Source: Luteimonas suaedae
Lineage (GTDB): Bacteria > Pseudomonadota > Gammaproteobacteria > Xanthomonadales > Xanthomonadaceae
DNA: 64,000 bases
Direction: 5' to 3'
Assembly (NCBI RefSeq): GCF_008312895.1
Contig: NZ_VSSP01000001.1
Location: 558,001 to 622,000, forward strand
A model generated the notes under the pieces. That model made no database searches. It had not been told where the DNA came from and saw only the letters and a list, made by a program, of their open reading frames with translations. This document shows, piece by piece, positions 52,768 through 61,608 of this stretch (positions within the stretch are counted from its first letter, which is position 1; each line of letters opens with the position of its first letter). A program made the position numbers and the translations under genes.

Positions 52768-53550
52768 TCACGCCCCCGCTGCGGCGTCGTGCAGCGCTTC
52801 GACCAGGCGACGCACCTCGGCGGCATCGCTGCGGGTTTCACCGCCCGCCATGCCCAATGCGTCCGTCGGCGCAAACCGCATCCGCGAAGGCAATGCGCGC
52901 TTGGCCGAGGCATGGAATTCACGTGCGCCGGTCGCGGCCATGAGCGCGGCGATGTTGCCGGCGTCGATGCCCGCGCCCGGCATGATCTCGATGCGGCCGG
53001 CGGCCCGTTCGATCAACCGCCGCAGGTTGGCGCTGCCTTCCGTCGCGCCGGCCATGCCGCCGGAGCTGAGCACGCGCCTGAAACCTAGGCCGATGACCGC
53101 CTCGAGCGCCGCCGCCGGGTCGCGGCAGATGTCGATGGCACGGTGGAAGGTGAGATCGAGCCGGCCGGCGGCGGAGACAATGTCCCGGCAACGCGCCACG
53201 TCGACGTCGCCATCCGCGGTCAACGCACCGACCACCACGCCGTCGCAACCGGCGGCGGCGCAGTGCGCGATGTCGGCGAGCATGGTCGCGTGCTCCTCGT
53301 CGGCGTATGCGAAATCGCCGGCGCGCGGCCGCACCAGCACATGCACCGGAATGGACAATCTTTCGCGCACCAGTGCGATCTGCGCCGGCGACGGGGTCAG
53401 GCCGCCCAGTTCCAACGCCGCGCACAGCTCGATCCGCGAAGCACCGCCTGCCTGCGCGGCCAATGCCGAGGCGAGCGAATTGGCGGCGATCTCGAGGACG
53501 TACCTCGCGCTCGCCCTGGCGCGTTCCGGTTCCGCTGGCGTTTCCGTCAT
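52768..53550 (-). CDS. cutC: CutC family protein
   Basis: The 260-aa product has the CutC TIM-barrel sequence: YVLEIAANSLASALAAQAGGASRIELCAALELGGLTPS, VHVLVRPRAGDFAYADEE, GCDGVVVGALTADGDVD, LTFHRAIDI and RVLSSGG. CutC was named for copper homeostasis in E. coli but the role is disputed, and it is often found with hexosaminidase or GlcNAc genes, as here. ATG at 53550 chosen since the conserved region begins at residue 19. It runs opposite to the operon and is divergent from the second fucosidase. Confidence 0.9.
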   Translation of the reverse strand: MTETPAEPERARASARYVLEIAANSLASALAAQAGGASRIELCAALELGGLTPSPAQIALVRERLSIPVHVLVRPRAGDFAYADEEHATMLADIAHCAAAGCDGVVVGALTADGDVDVARCRDIVSAAGRLDLTFHRAIDICRDPAAALEAVIGLGFRRVLSSGGMAGATEGSANLRRLIERAAGRIEIMPGAGIDAGNIAALMAATGAREFHASAKRALPSRMRFAPTDALGMAGGETRSDAAEVRRLVEALHDAAAGA

Positions 53551-53703
53551 TGCCTGCCGGCTCCCTGTTCTGGTTCGGACGACGATGATGCCATTGCCAG
53601 CGGCATTCGCTCGCGACAATACGCACGTTACTACGGCCATCCTGGATCCGGCAGGGCCAATCCAGGCGTGCAGCGAAAACAACCAACCGATCGAGAACAC
53701 CCA

Positions 53704-55152
53704 ATGATGCCGCTACGACTCGTATTGGCCGCGCTGCTGTGCGCGGCGCCGCTGTCAGTCACGCACGCCGCCGAAAGCAGCGGCGACTACGTGCCGGAAA
53801 CCGATCCGCTGGTGCTGCAGAAGCTGGAGCAATGGCAGGACTGGAAGTTCGGCTTCATGATGCACTGGGGCCCGTACAGCCAGTGGGGCGTGGTCGAGTC
53901 GTGGTCGATCTGCTCCGAAGACGTGGACTGGTGCAAGCGTCCCGAGGGCGAGGCCTACGTCGACTACGTCGAGCGCTACGAGCAATTGCCGGCCACGTTC
54001 AACCCGGTCAAGTTCGACCCGGAACTGTGGGCGAGCATCGCAAAGGATGCCGGCACGAAGTACGTGGTATTCACCACCAAGCACCACGACGGCTTCAACA
54101 TGTTCGACACCCGCCAGAGCGATTACCGCATCACCGCGCCGGACGTGCCCTTCCACGCCGATCCGCGTGCCGACATCACCAAGGAAGTGTTCGACGCGTT
54201 CCGCGCGCAGGACTTCGGCATCGGCGCCTATTTCTCCAAGCCCGACTGGCACAGCGACGACTACTGGTCGCCGCGGTGGGCCACGCCGAACCGCCACAAC
54301 AACTACGACACGCGCAAGCACCCGGACATCTGGAAGCGCTTCGTCGACTTCACCCACGCCCAGGTCGACGAACTGACCTCCCGGTACGGCCCGGTCGACA
54401 TCCTGTGGCTGGACGGCGGCTGGGTGCGCCCGACCGACACCATGGACGGTGTAGCGGAGGGCAACGCCGGCGTGCCGTGGCCGCAGGACATCGACATGCC
54501 GCAACTCGCCGCGATGGCGCGCAGGAACCAGCCCGGCCTGATCGTCGTCGACCGCGCCGTGGGCGGGCGCTACGAGAACTACCGCACGCCGGAGCAGAAG
54601 ATTCCCGACGAGCCGCTGCCGTACCCGTGGGAAACCTGCATGACCCTCGGCGACTCGTGGTCGTACGTGCCGAACGACAACTACAAATCCGCGCGCAGCG
54701 TGGTGCAGATGCTGGTCGACGTGGTCGCGAAGGGCGGCAACTACCTGCTCAACGTCGGCCCCGACGCCAACGGCGAGCTTCCTCCGGTCGCGGTGCAACG
54801 CCTGCAGGAGATCGGCGCCTGGATGAAGGTCAACGGCGAGGCAATCTACGCCAGCCGTTCGGTCGCACCCTACCGCGACGGCAAGTTCCGCTACACGCGG
54901 CTGAAGGACGGCACCGTCTATGCGTTCTACCTTCCCGACACGGATGAAACGGAGTTGCCGGCGACGCTGCGCATTCCCGGCCCTGCGCCTGCCGGCGGCG
55001 CGCAGGTGAAGCTGCTCGGCGACGAGGCACCGCTGGCGTGGCATCGCGATGGCGACGCGACCGTGGTCGAGATCCCCGCGTCGCTACGCAAGCAGACGGT
55101 CGACGCCTACGCCTGGGCTTTCCGCCTGCCCGGCGCGGCACCTTCCAACTGA
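53704..55152 (+). CDS. GH29 alpha-L-fucosidase
   Basis: The 482-aa exported enzyme (signal ending THAAE) is a second GH29: WKFGFMMHWGPYSQWG, AKDAGTKYVVFTTKHHDGFNMFDT, IGAYFSKPDWHS, nucleophile Asp237 in DILWLDGGW and PWETCMTLGDSWSYVPND. It lacks the discoidin tail of the first GH29 and the two differ widely, so they likely split linkage types (for example core alpha-1,3 versus antennary alpha-1,4). It starts with two tandem ATGs (53704, 53707). A hairpin overlapping its stop may end transcription. Confidence 0.92.
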   Translation: MMPLRLVLAALLCAAPLSVTHAAESSGDYVPETDPLVLQKLEQWQDWKFGFMMHWGPYSQWGVVESWSICSEDVDWCKRPEGEAYVDYVERYEQLPATFNPVKFDPELWASIAKDAGTKYVVFTTKHHDGFNMFDTRQSDYRITAPDVPFHADPRADITKEVFDAFRAQDFGIGAYFSKPDWHSDDYWSPRWATPNRHNNYDTRKHPDIWKRFVDFTHAQVDELTSRYGPVDILWLDGGWVRPTDTMDGVAEGNAGVPWPQDIDMPQLAAMARRNQPGLIVVDRAVGGRYENYRTPEQKIPDEPLPYPWETCMTLGDSWSYVPNDNYKSARSVVQMLVDVVAKGGNYLLNVGPDANGELPPVAVQRLQEIGAWMKVNGEAIYASRSVAPYRDGKFRYTRLKDGTVYAFYLPDTDETELPATLRIPGPAPAGGAQVKLLGDEAPLAWHRDGDATVVEIPASLRKQTVDAYAWAFRLPGAAPSN

Positions 55153-55169
55153 GCGGCAATATGCCGCTC
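55151..55169 (+). terminator. Hairpin at the end of the fucosidase gene
   Basis: A perfect 8-bp stem GAGCGGCA-ATA-TGCCGCTC starts inside the stop codon. There is no T tract, so termination efficiency is uncertain. The 206-nt gap to the next gene holds nothing else recognisable. Confidence 0.45.
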
Positions 55170-55358
55170 GAGACCGGCAGGCCGGCCAGGGAACCTTCGA
55201 ACAAGGCTGCTCGTCGCCTGCCCCCTGCTGTTCGGTCGTCACTCGCCATCTTCTTGGTTCGCCACTGCGAGCACGCCAAGCCGGCGATCAGGACGATCCG
55301 CGCGAAATCGTCCCTGCCGCAGCGCGACCGCCGCCGGCCGGCGATTGCCGATCCCTTC

Positions 55359-57020
55359 TCAATCCCGCGGTCCCCGCTCCTCCCAGGGCCGGGCCTTGCG
55401 GTCGCTGCGCAATGCGGAAATCACGATGGCGACGGCCATCACCGCGGCCAGGAGGAACAGCACCAGCGCGAACGCGGGATAGCCGAACAGCGTGGTCTCG
55501 GTTTCCACCTGGGTGAGCATGGCGGCGCCGATCACCAGCGCAGCGGTGATGATGCCGGCACAGACACGATTGGCGATCTTCTGCAGACTCTCCATCAGGT
55601 GCGACTCTTCCAGTCCCGCGACCTGGATGCGCAGCCGGTTGTCGGCGAGCAGCGACAGGATGTCGGCGGCCTTCCTCGGTGCTCCACGCAGGAGGGACTG
55701 GGCTTCGAGCGCTTCCATGCCCAGCCGCCGTGGCGACAGCGACGAACCCAGGCGCTGGCGCATGATTTCGTAGGCGTGCTGCTCGACCGAGGCCTTGACA
55801 TCGAAGTCCGGATCCAGTGCATCGGCCACGGCTTCCAGGTTGAGCAGGGTCTTGCCCAGCAGCGTGGTCTCCACCGGCATTCGCAGGTTGCAGCTCATTC
55901 CCACCCGCGCGAGTTCGAGCAGCAGCGTACCTTCCGAAAAGCCCCCGCGCTCGGAGCGCACGGCGTACCTGGCGACGAGTTGGCCAACCTCGTGCATGTA
56001 GCGGGCGTCGTCGAAACGCTCCAGGCGGGTGCTGATCGCCGCCGCCTCCACCGCGACGTCCTCTCCCCTGCCGTCGACCGCGGCCAGCACGATCTTCAGC
56101 AGCCGCTCGCGCAGGCGCGGCGGCACGTGCGCGACCATGCCGAAGTCCAGCAGCGCCAGCCGGTGGTCGTCGGTGAGCAGCACATTGCCCGGATGCGGGT
56201 CGGCATGGATCTCGCCATGGACGAACACCTGGTCGAGATAGCCGGTCAACAGCGCGGTCGCGAGTGGCCGGAAATCGTGCTCCATGCGCTGCAGGCCGCT
56301 GATCTCGGTGACCTTGCGCCCGGCCACATACGCCATGGTGAGGACATGGGCGGAGCTGTAGTCCCAGATCGGCGCGGGCACCAGCAGCTCGGGGTACACC
56401 TGCAACCGCTCACCGAAACGCTCGAGGCTTTCCGCTTCGGCCACGTAGTCGAGTTCGGCGAGCAGCGAGCGGCGCAGTTCCGCCACCAGGTCGACGAAGT
56501 GCATGCGCGCGCCGAGCGAGGTGAAACGGTCGGCACCGCTGGCGAAGGCCGCCAGCACCTCGAGATCGGCGACGACTTCGCGCTTGATTTCGGGCCGCTG
56601 GATCTTGACCGCCACCTCGCGTCCGTCGTGCAGCCGGGCGCGGTGCACCTGCGCCAGCGAGGCCGACCCCAGCGGGGTTTCGTCGAAGTCGGCGAATCCC
56701 TTGCTGAGCCTGACGCCGAGTTCCCGCTCCAAGACCGGGCGGAGATCGCCGAATGGCAGCGGCTGCACATCGTCCTGCATCCGCGTGAGCGCCTCGATGT
56801 AGACCGGCGGCAGCGAATCGGTGCGCGTCGACAGCGCCTGCCCGATCTTGATGAAGGTCGGCCCAAGCCGTTCGAGATCGTCAACGAACGCCGCGGCGCT
56901 GGCACGGTCGCCGCGCTGCGCACGCGTCATCGTTCCGCCGAAGACACCCGAGCGGTAGTACTTGACCGCGAACTGCATGATCCGCGACGACCGATCCAGC
57001 CGGCCCAGATGCTCGAACAT
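55359..57020 (-). CDS. AarF/UbiB (ABC1/ADCK) family atypical kinase
   Basis: The 553-aa protein has the UbiB-family core: KxGQ-type LGPTFIKIGQALSTRTDSLP, the A-rich loop (GSASLAQVHRARL in place of the glycine-rich loop), VAVKIQRP lysine, FVHGEIHADPHPGN and LLDFGM. Two C-terminal membrane helices follow (IITAALVIGAAML, FALVLFLLAAVMAVAIVI). UbiB proteins support ubiquinone biosynthesis, but this is not next to ubiE or ubiJ, so it may be a paralogue with another lipid role. Start at the first ATG, four residues before conserved sequence. Confidence 0.9.
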   Translation of the reverse strand: MFEHLGRLDRSSRIMQFAVKYYRSGVFGGTMTRAQRGDRASAAAFVDDLERLGPTFIKIGQALSTRTDSLPPVYIEALTRMQDDVQPLPFGDLRPVLERELGVRLSKGFADFDETPLGSASLAQVHRARLHDGREVAVKIQRPEIKREVVADLEVLAAFASGADRFTSLGARMHFVDLVAELRRSLLAELDYVAEAESLERFGERLQVYPELLVPAPIWDYSSAHVLTMAYVAGRKVTEISGLQRMEHDFRPLATALLTGYLDQVFVHGEIHADPHPGNVLLTDDHRLALLDFGMVAHVPPRLRERLLKIVLAAVDGRGEDVAVEAAAISTRLERFDDARYMHEVGQLVARYAVRSERGGFSEGTLLLELARVGMSCNLRMPVETTLLGKTLLNLEAVADALDPDFDVKASVEQHAYEIMRQRLGSSLSPRRLGMEALEAQSLLRGAPRKAADILSLLADNRLRIQVAGLEESHLMESLQKIANRVCAGIITAALVIGAAMLTQVETETTLFGYPAFALVLFLLAAVMAVAIVISALRSDRKARPWEERGPRD

Positions 57021-57173
57021 TCCTCACCTTCCGTTTTGCGTACACGGTGTCAGCACGATCGTGAACGGAGCGTGCTTCCTGGCACGTACATGACGTTGAC
57101 GGACCGTGGCGGCCATCGGAATCCCGGCCTGCCGTGCCTCCGTCAGGCCTGACCTGCCGGAATGTCTGGTGGC

Positions 57174-57716
57174 CTACTCGGCGGGGACCGCCGGTCCGTG
57201 CACCGACACCATCGACCATTTGCCCCACTGGTCTTCGACCTCGTGCCCTGCTGTCCGCCCGGCGCCGGCATCCGCGGCGTAGCGGTACAGCGGCTTGCCA
57301 TCGTAGGTGACGTGCAGTCCGCCATCCTGCCGCGGCGTCGTGCCGAGCAGTTCCCGCTGCAGGCCCGACCCCGGCACCGGCTCGGCTTCCTCCGCGACGA
57401 CCGGTGGCCAGGCCTCCTCACACGCGCGATCGCAGCGGCTACCGTCGTCGTTGCCTGCCAGCACGTAGAGCGTTTGGCCCGCCGCATCGGTCAGGTACGC
57501 CGGCTCGGTATCCGATGCCATGATCACCGCGCGGTCTCCCTGCGCCCGCGGGCCGCCGCGCTCTCCCGGCACCACCGCCTCCCCGGACGGGCCGACATCC
57601 GCCCGATAGCGCGAGGTCGAGACATCGTCGGCCTGCTGTTCCGCGGGATCGTCGCGACAGGCCGACAGCATCAGCACCGCGGCCAGCATCAATAAGGGCT
57701 TCGAACAACGGATCAT
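57174..57716 (-). CDS. Lipoprotein with secreted-repeat (PF03640-like) domain
   Basis: The 180-aa lipoprotein (LMLAAVLMLSAC) contains the repeat pattern YLTDAAGQTLYVLAGND...CDRACEEAWPPVV, then VTYDGKPLYRYAADAGAG and a closing WGKWSMV, as in PF03640 secreted proteins. Members are extracytoplasmic; function is poorly known. ATG at 57716 is chosen for the signal peptide; the frame is open further upstream. The gene stands alone. Confidence 0.8.
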   Translation of the reverse strand: MIRCSKPLLMLAAVLMLSACRDDPAEQQADDVSTSRYRADVGPSGEAVVPGERGGPRAQGDRAVIMASDTEPAYLTDAAGQTLYVLAGNDDGSRCDRACEEAWPPVVAEEAEPVPGSGLQRELLGTTPRQDGGLHVTYDGKPLYRYAADAGAGRTAGHEVEDQWGKWSMVSVHGPAVPAE

Positions 57717-57927
57717 GGCTGCCTCCTCGATTGCCTCGCCGGTACGGACGGCCGGCTGTATCTCGAGTATCGGCACCGGCGACTCTCGGCGGCGTGAACC
57801 GGTCATCGTCTTCATCCGGTATGAACGTTTTTCGCACGCATCGGCCGCGCACGGCCCCTGTCTTTCACCGAATGATGCCGGACGCCGTCGCAGACTGGTG
57901 CCTCATCCGCTTCGAGAGGTATCTCCG

Positions 57928-58164
57928 ATGGCAACCTGCGATGTCTGCGGCAACCGCTACGACAAGGCGTTCCAGGTAACCCGAGGCGACCGGACCGGCA
58001 CGTTCGACTCCTTCGAATGCGCGATCCACGCGTTCGCGCCGCAGTGCCCGCACTGTGGGTGCCGCGTGGTCGGCCACGGCGTGGAAGACGACGGCAACGT
58101 CTACTGCTGTGCCCATTGCGCCAGGGAGTCCGGCGTACAGGGCCTGGCGGATCGCACCAGCTGA
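57928..58164 (+). CDS. Small zinc-ribbon/metallothionein-like protein
   Basis: The 78-aa protein has Cys pairs CDVCGNRY near the N-terminus, then CPHCGCRVVGHGVEDDGNVYCCAHCARESG, a pattern common to small zinc-ribbon proteins annotated as prokaryotic metallothioneins. It probably binds Zn and may serve as a chaperone or stress protein. GAGAGG lies 11 nt before the ATG. Monocistronic between divergent and convergent neighbours. Confidence 0.75.
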   Translation: MATCDVCGNRYDKAFQVTRGDRTGTFDSFECAIHAFAPQCPHCGCRVVGHGVEDDGNVYCCAHCARESGVQGLADRTS

Positions 58165-58381
58165 CGAAAGGCGCTCAGCTCATCTCGAAAGGCCCGCTCA
58201 GCCGCGGATCGACGCGGATGAGCACGGAGAGGGTCGCAGGTGAGAAAGCAAGGACCCGGCCGCTTCACGTTTCACTGGATCGTTCATCCGCGTCAATCCA
58301 TGGCGGATGGCTTTCAGGGGCGCTGCCTGTTGGTCGCTTTCGTCGAGGAAGATCCGCAGCAGATGGGTTCGGCGCGAATGT

Positions 58382-58819
58382 TCATGATGCGTGGTTCGGA
58401 TCGCCGCGTTCGGCGCGGGCCGGACGCATGGCCAGTCGTGTGCCGGCGAGATAGCCGACAGTGACGGCCACGAGCCAGGCCGACACCGAGCCGACGAGGA
58501 TCGCCGCTGCCAGCGCATACCGGCCCTGCAGCGTGGCCTCGAGCAGTTCGATCGTGAACAGCGAGAACGTGGTGAAGCCGCCACAGAAGCCGGCCATCAC
58601 GAACTGTCGCTGGGCCGGGGACGCAGTGAACCGACTTCCGGGCACGACCAGCGCGGCGTAGAAGCCGATCAGCGCCGAGCCAGCGACGTTCACGGCCAAC
58701 GTGCCCCAGGGGAAACCCGCACCACCGGCGCCCAGCGCGATCCCCGTTCCCCAGCGCGCCCCTGCGCCCAGCGCGCTGCCGAGCGCGACCCAGGCGGCGA
58801 TCGGGATCCGCGGCTTCAC
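58382..58819 (-). CDS. crcB: CrcB/Fluc fluoride channel subunit (second copy)
   Basis: The 145-aa membrane protein has four helices and the Fluc signature GALGAGARWGTGIAL, FPWGTLAVNVAGSALIGFY and GFCGGFTTFSLFTIE (Phe-box and central Na+ site region). GTG start at 58819 overlaps the stop of the other crcB (GTGA). Fluc channels are antiparallel dimers that expel fluoride; a paired operon suggests an obligate heterodimer or two isoforms. Confidence 0.9.
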   Translation of the reverse strand: MKPRIPIAAWVALGSALGAGARWGTGIALGAGGAGFPWGTLAVNVAGSALIGFYAALVVPGSRFTASPAQRQFVMAGFCGGFTTFSLFTIELLEATLQGRYALAAAILVGSVSAWLVAVTVGYLAGTRLAMRPARAERGDPNHAS

Positions 58820-59202
58820 CGGGTCGCGAGCCAGTGACCGGCGAATACCGCGCACAGGCCGGTCGCCAGCGACAGCAGCAGGTAGGCCGCGGCGCGGCGC
58901 ACGCTGCCGTCGCGGGCTGGCAGCAATGTCTGCAGGCTGAGCGAGGAGACGGTGGTGTAGCTGCCGAGCACACCCGCGCCCAGGCACAGCAAAAGCAGGC
59001 GTGACTGCACGGTGTCGGCATGTGCGACGCCGATCAGCCAACCCGCCGCGAATGCGCCGCTGGCGTTGACGGTCAACGTTCCCCAGGGAAAGGCGTCGCC
59101 GACACGGCGCCCGATCCAGCCGGACACCGCGTAGCGCAATGCACCACCGCCGGCGCCGCCGAGCATCACGCACAACAGCTGCATCCACCAGGGTGCGGTC
59201 AC
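58816..59202 (-). CDS. crcB: CrcB/Fluc fluoride channel subunit (first copy)
   Basis: The 128-aa membrane protein has GGALRYAVSGWIGRR, FPWGTLTVNASGAFAAGWL and GVLGSYTTVSSLSLQTL, a divergent version of the same channel fold (the second Phe of the usual FTTFS is Val). Its ATG overlaps the rarA stop by 4 nt and its stop overlaps the next crcB, so rarA-crcB-crcB are coupled. The sequence divergence between copies suits a heterodimer. Confidence 0.88.
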   Translation of the reverse strand: MTAPWWMQLLCVMLGGAGGGALRYAVSGWIGRRVGDAFPWGTLTVNASGAFAAGWLIGVAHADTVQSRLLLLCLGAGVLGSYTTVSSLSLQTLLPARDGSVRRAAAYLLLSLATGLCAVFAGHWLATR

Positions 59203-60572
59203 GATGCTTCGCCCTGCCCGCCTCCGTCACGCGCCCGACGCCGCAGGTCGCGCAGACGGTCGAGCTTCTCCTTCAGTTTCGACTCCAGCCCGCGCGCCAC
59301 GGGCTCGTAGTAGACCCGCTCGCCCATCGCGTCAGGAAAACCGGTCTGGTCGAGCGCGATCCCGCCTTCGGCATCGTGATCGTACTGGTAACCCTTGCCG
59401 TAGCCGAGCTGCTTCATCAGCCTGGTCGGCGCGTTGCGGAAGTGCATCGGCACGTCGAGCGTGCCGCGCTCGCGGACGTCGTGCTTGGCAGCGTTGAAGG
59501 CGGCATAGCCGGCGTTGGACTTGGCGGTGCTGGCGAGATACAGGACCAGCTGCGCCAGTGCCAGATCGCCCTCCGGGCTGCCGAGCCGGTCGTACGTGTC
59601 CCAGGCGTCGATCGCCATCTGCAGCGCGCGCGGATCGGCCAGGCCGATGTCCTCCACCGCCATCCGCGTCAGCCGCCGCGCCAGGTAGCCGGGATCGCAG
59701 CCGCCGTCGAGCATGCGCGCGAGCCAGTACAGCGCGGCGTCGGGATTGGAGCTGCGCACGCACTTGTGCAGCGCCGAGATCTGGTCGTAGAACTGCTCGC
59801 CGCCCTTGTCGAAGCGTCGGGTGCGGTCGGCCAGCACCTGCTCGAGGATGGCGTCACTCACCGTCCCGCCCTGCTCCACCGCGAGTTCGGCGGCGATTTC
59901 CAGCAGCGTCAGGCCACGGCGCACGTCGCCGTCGGCCGCGGTCGCGATCAGCCGCAGCTGCGCATCGCCGATGACCAGGCCGCGACCGCCGAGGCCGCGC
60001 TCGGCATCGTCCAGCGCCCGCTGCAACGCGGCGGCGATGTCGTCCACCGAAACCGCCTCCATCACGTGCACGCGGCAGCGTGAAAGCAGCGCCGAGTTCA
60101 ACTCGAACGAAGGGTTTTCGGTGGTGGCGCCGACGAACAGGATGGTGCCGCGCTCGATGTGCGGCAGGAAGGCATCCTGTTGTGCCTTGTTGAAGCGGTG
60201 CACCTCGTCGACGAACAGCACGGTGCGGCGTCCGCCCGCGAACAGCTGCTCGGCCTCGGCGAGCACCTTGCGCACCTCCGGAAGGCCCGAAAGCACCGCG
60301 GAGACGGCGCGAAACTCGGCATCGGCGTAGTGCGCCATCAGCAGCGCCAGCGTGGTCTTGCCGCAACCGGGCGGTCCCCAGAGGATCATCGAGTGCACGC
60401 GACCGGACTCGATCGACTGCCGTAGCGCCGAATCGGGCGCCAGCAGCCTGCGCTGACCGACCATCTCGTCCAGCGTGCGCGGCCGCATGCGCTCGGCGAG
60501 CGGACGCAGTGCGCTGCGATCCACGCTCAGCAGATCGTCGCCGTCGTTCGGTCGGGGCGTGGCCTTGGGCAC
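59199..60572 (-). CDS. rarA: Replication-associated recombination ATPase RarA (MgsA)
   Basis: AAA+ clamp-loader-like ATPase acting at stalled forks. The 457-aa protein contains LAERMRPRTLDEMVGQ, Walker A GPPGCGKTT, Walker B LFVDEVHRFNKAQQDAFLP, sensor I GATTENPSFEL, and the C-terminal tetramerisation part (LARMLDGGCDPGYLARRL, NAAKHDVRERG, YQYDHDAEGG). It lies between lolA and the crcB pair in the order found in related genomes. Confidence 0.95.
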   Translation of the reverse strand: MPKATPRPNDGDDLLSVDRSALRPLAERMRPRTLDEMVGQRRLLAPDSALRQSIESGRVHSMILWGPPGCGKTTLALLMAHYADAEFRAVSAVLSGLPEVRKVLAEAEQLFAGGRRTVLFVDEVHRFNKAQQDAFLPHIERGTILFVGATTENPSFELNSALLSRCRVHVMEAVSVDDIAAALQRALDDAERGLGGRGLVIGDAQLRLIATAADGDVRRGLTLLEIAAELAVEQGGTVSDAILEQVLADRTRRFDKGGEQFYDQISALHKCVRSSNPDAALYWLARMLDGGCDPGYLARRLTRMAVEDIGLADPRALQMAIDAWDTYDRLGSPEGDLALAQLVLYLASTAKSNAGYAAFNAAKHDVRERGTLDVPMHFRNAPTRLMKQLGYGKGYQYDHDAEGGIALDQTGFPDAMGERVYYEPVARGLESKLKEKLDRLRDLRRRARDGGGQGEAS

Positions 60573-60646
60573 GTCGGCATTCTACCGTGCGGAGGCTTCC
60601 GGCTTGGATCCGGGCTCAGGGCTCCAACAAGCGGCGCGCTTTTGCT

Positions 60647-60746
60647 CGTCATCCCGGTGCAGGCCGGATCCAGCGCCGGGGTCGCTGTCGCCACCCGGCG
60701 GAAACGCGGCGCTAAGAACTGGATCCCGGCCTGCGCCGGGATGACG
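60647..60746. repeat. Intergenic inverted repeat between rarA and lolA
   Basis: Arms CGTCATCCCGGTGCAGGCCG and CGGCCTGCGCCGGGATGACG, with GGATCCAG/CTGGATCC continuing inward, bound about 100 bp. This is the dispersed GTCATCCCGGC...GGATCCAG palindromic repeat seen in many proteobacterial genomes. The 225-nt gap contains nothing else evident. Confidence 0.75.
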
Positions 60747-60797
60747 GTCGGCAGGTTGCCGGGCGGCGTGGCGCCGCCGTCCCGAATGACGAGTCCC

Positions 60798-61427
60798 TCA
60801 GATGTCGCCGACCACATCGACCCCGTCGGGCGGATCGAACGCAAAGGTACCGGCGGCGAAGGGCGGATTCTTCTTCCAGCCGCTGAAGGCGATCTCGGTC
60901 CGCTGGCCGAGTGCGTCGACCACCTCCATCCGTGCCAGCCCGCCGGCGTCGAAGCCCAGGCGCGCCGACTGGAACCCGGCATCGTCCGCAGTCTTCGGCG
61001 CGATGGCGAGCCACTGCAGGCCACCGCTGTCGCCGACCTCTTCCACCCGGTAGTCGCGGTCGAGCCGCCCCGGCTCGATCAGCGCCGCCAGCGGGCTGTT
61101 GCGCTCCTCCGCGCTCTGCGGCTGAACGGTCACCTGCTCGAGATCCGGATCGTAGACCCAGACCTTGCTGCCGTCGGCGACGATCAGCTGCGGATACGGC
61201 TTCTCGTACTCCCAGCGGAACAGGCGCGGCGCCGACAGCGCCACGCGGCCGCTGGAACTCTCCTTGACCTGGCCGCGGCCGTCGTAGACCCGTTGGGCGA
61301 ACTGGCCATCGAGGCCCTTGAGATCACTGGTGAACCGGTCGAGGGCGTCGCGAGCGCCGCCGGCGAAGGCGCTGCCGGCGAAGCAGGCGGCGGCCATGAA
61401 GGCGAGGATGCGGGCGGTGCGGATCAT
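60798..61427 (-). CDS. lolA: Outer-membrane lipoprotein carrier protein LolA
   Basis: Periplasmic chaperone moving lipoproteins from LolCDE to LolB. The 209-aa precursor has a signal (ILAFMAAACFAGSAFAG) and the LolA fold: LKGLDGQFAQRVYDGRGQVKESSSGRVALSAPRLFRWEYEKPYPQLIVADG, VWVYDPDLEQVTV and FSGWKKNPPF. ATG at 61427 selected for the signal peptide. It is between ftsK and rarA, the conserved gammaproteobacterial order. Confidence 0.95.
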   Translation of the reverse strand: MIRTARILAFMAAACFAGSAFAGGARDALDRFTSDLKGLDGQFAQRVYDGRGQVKESSSGRVALSAPRLFRWEYEKPYPQLIVADGSKVWVYDPDLEQVTVQPQSAEERNSPLAALIEPGRLDRDYRVEEVGDSGGLQWLAIAPKTADDAGFQSARLGFDAGGLARMEVVDALGQRTEIAFSGWKKNPPFAAGTFAFDPPDGVDVVGDI

Positions 61428-61527
61428 GACGGTACTCCGAGCATCGGGTTGCGGAAGTCTGCGAAGAGAGGGCTGAATGCGGGCCGACGGCCGGGTTCTG
61501 TGGAAGCGCGCCATTCAGGAGCGAGGT

Positions 61528-61603
61528 AGTGAGTGAAGAGGAGTGAGAAACGAGTAGGAGCCGACGTCTGCCTTCTCTCATTTCTCACTCCTCTTCACTC
61601 ACT
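61528..61603. repeat. Long hairpin between ftsK and lolA
   Basis: Arms of about 26 bp, AGTGAGTGAAGAGGAGTGAG... (61528-61554) and its near-perfect complement (61577-61603), enclose a 22-nt loop just after the ftsK stop. It could form a very stable RNA stem and may terminate or process the ftsK-lolA transcript. Confidence 0.65.
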
Positions 61604-61608
61604 CCTTG

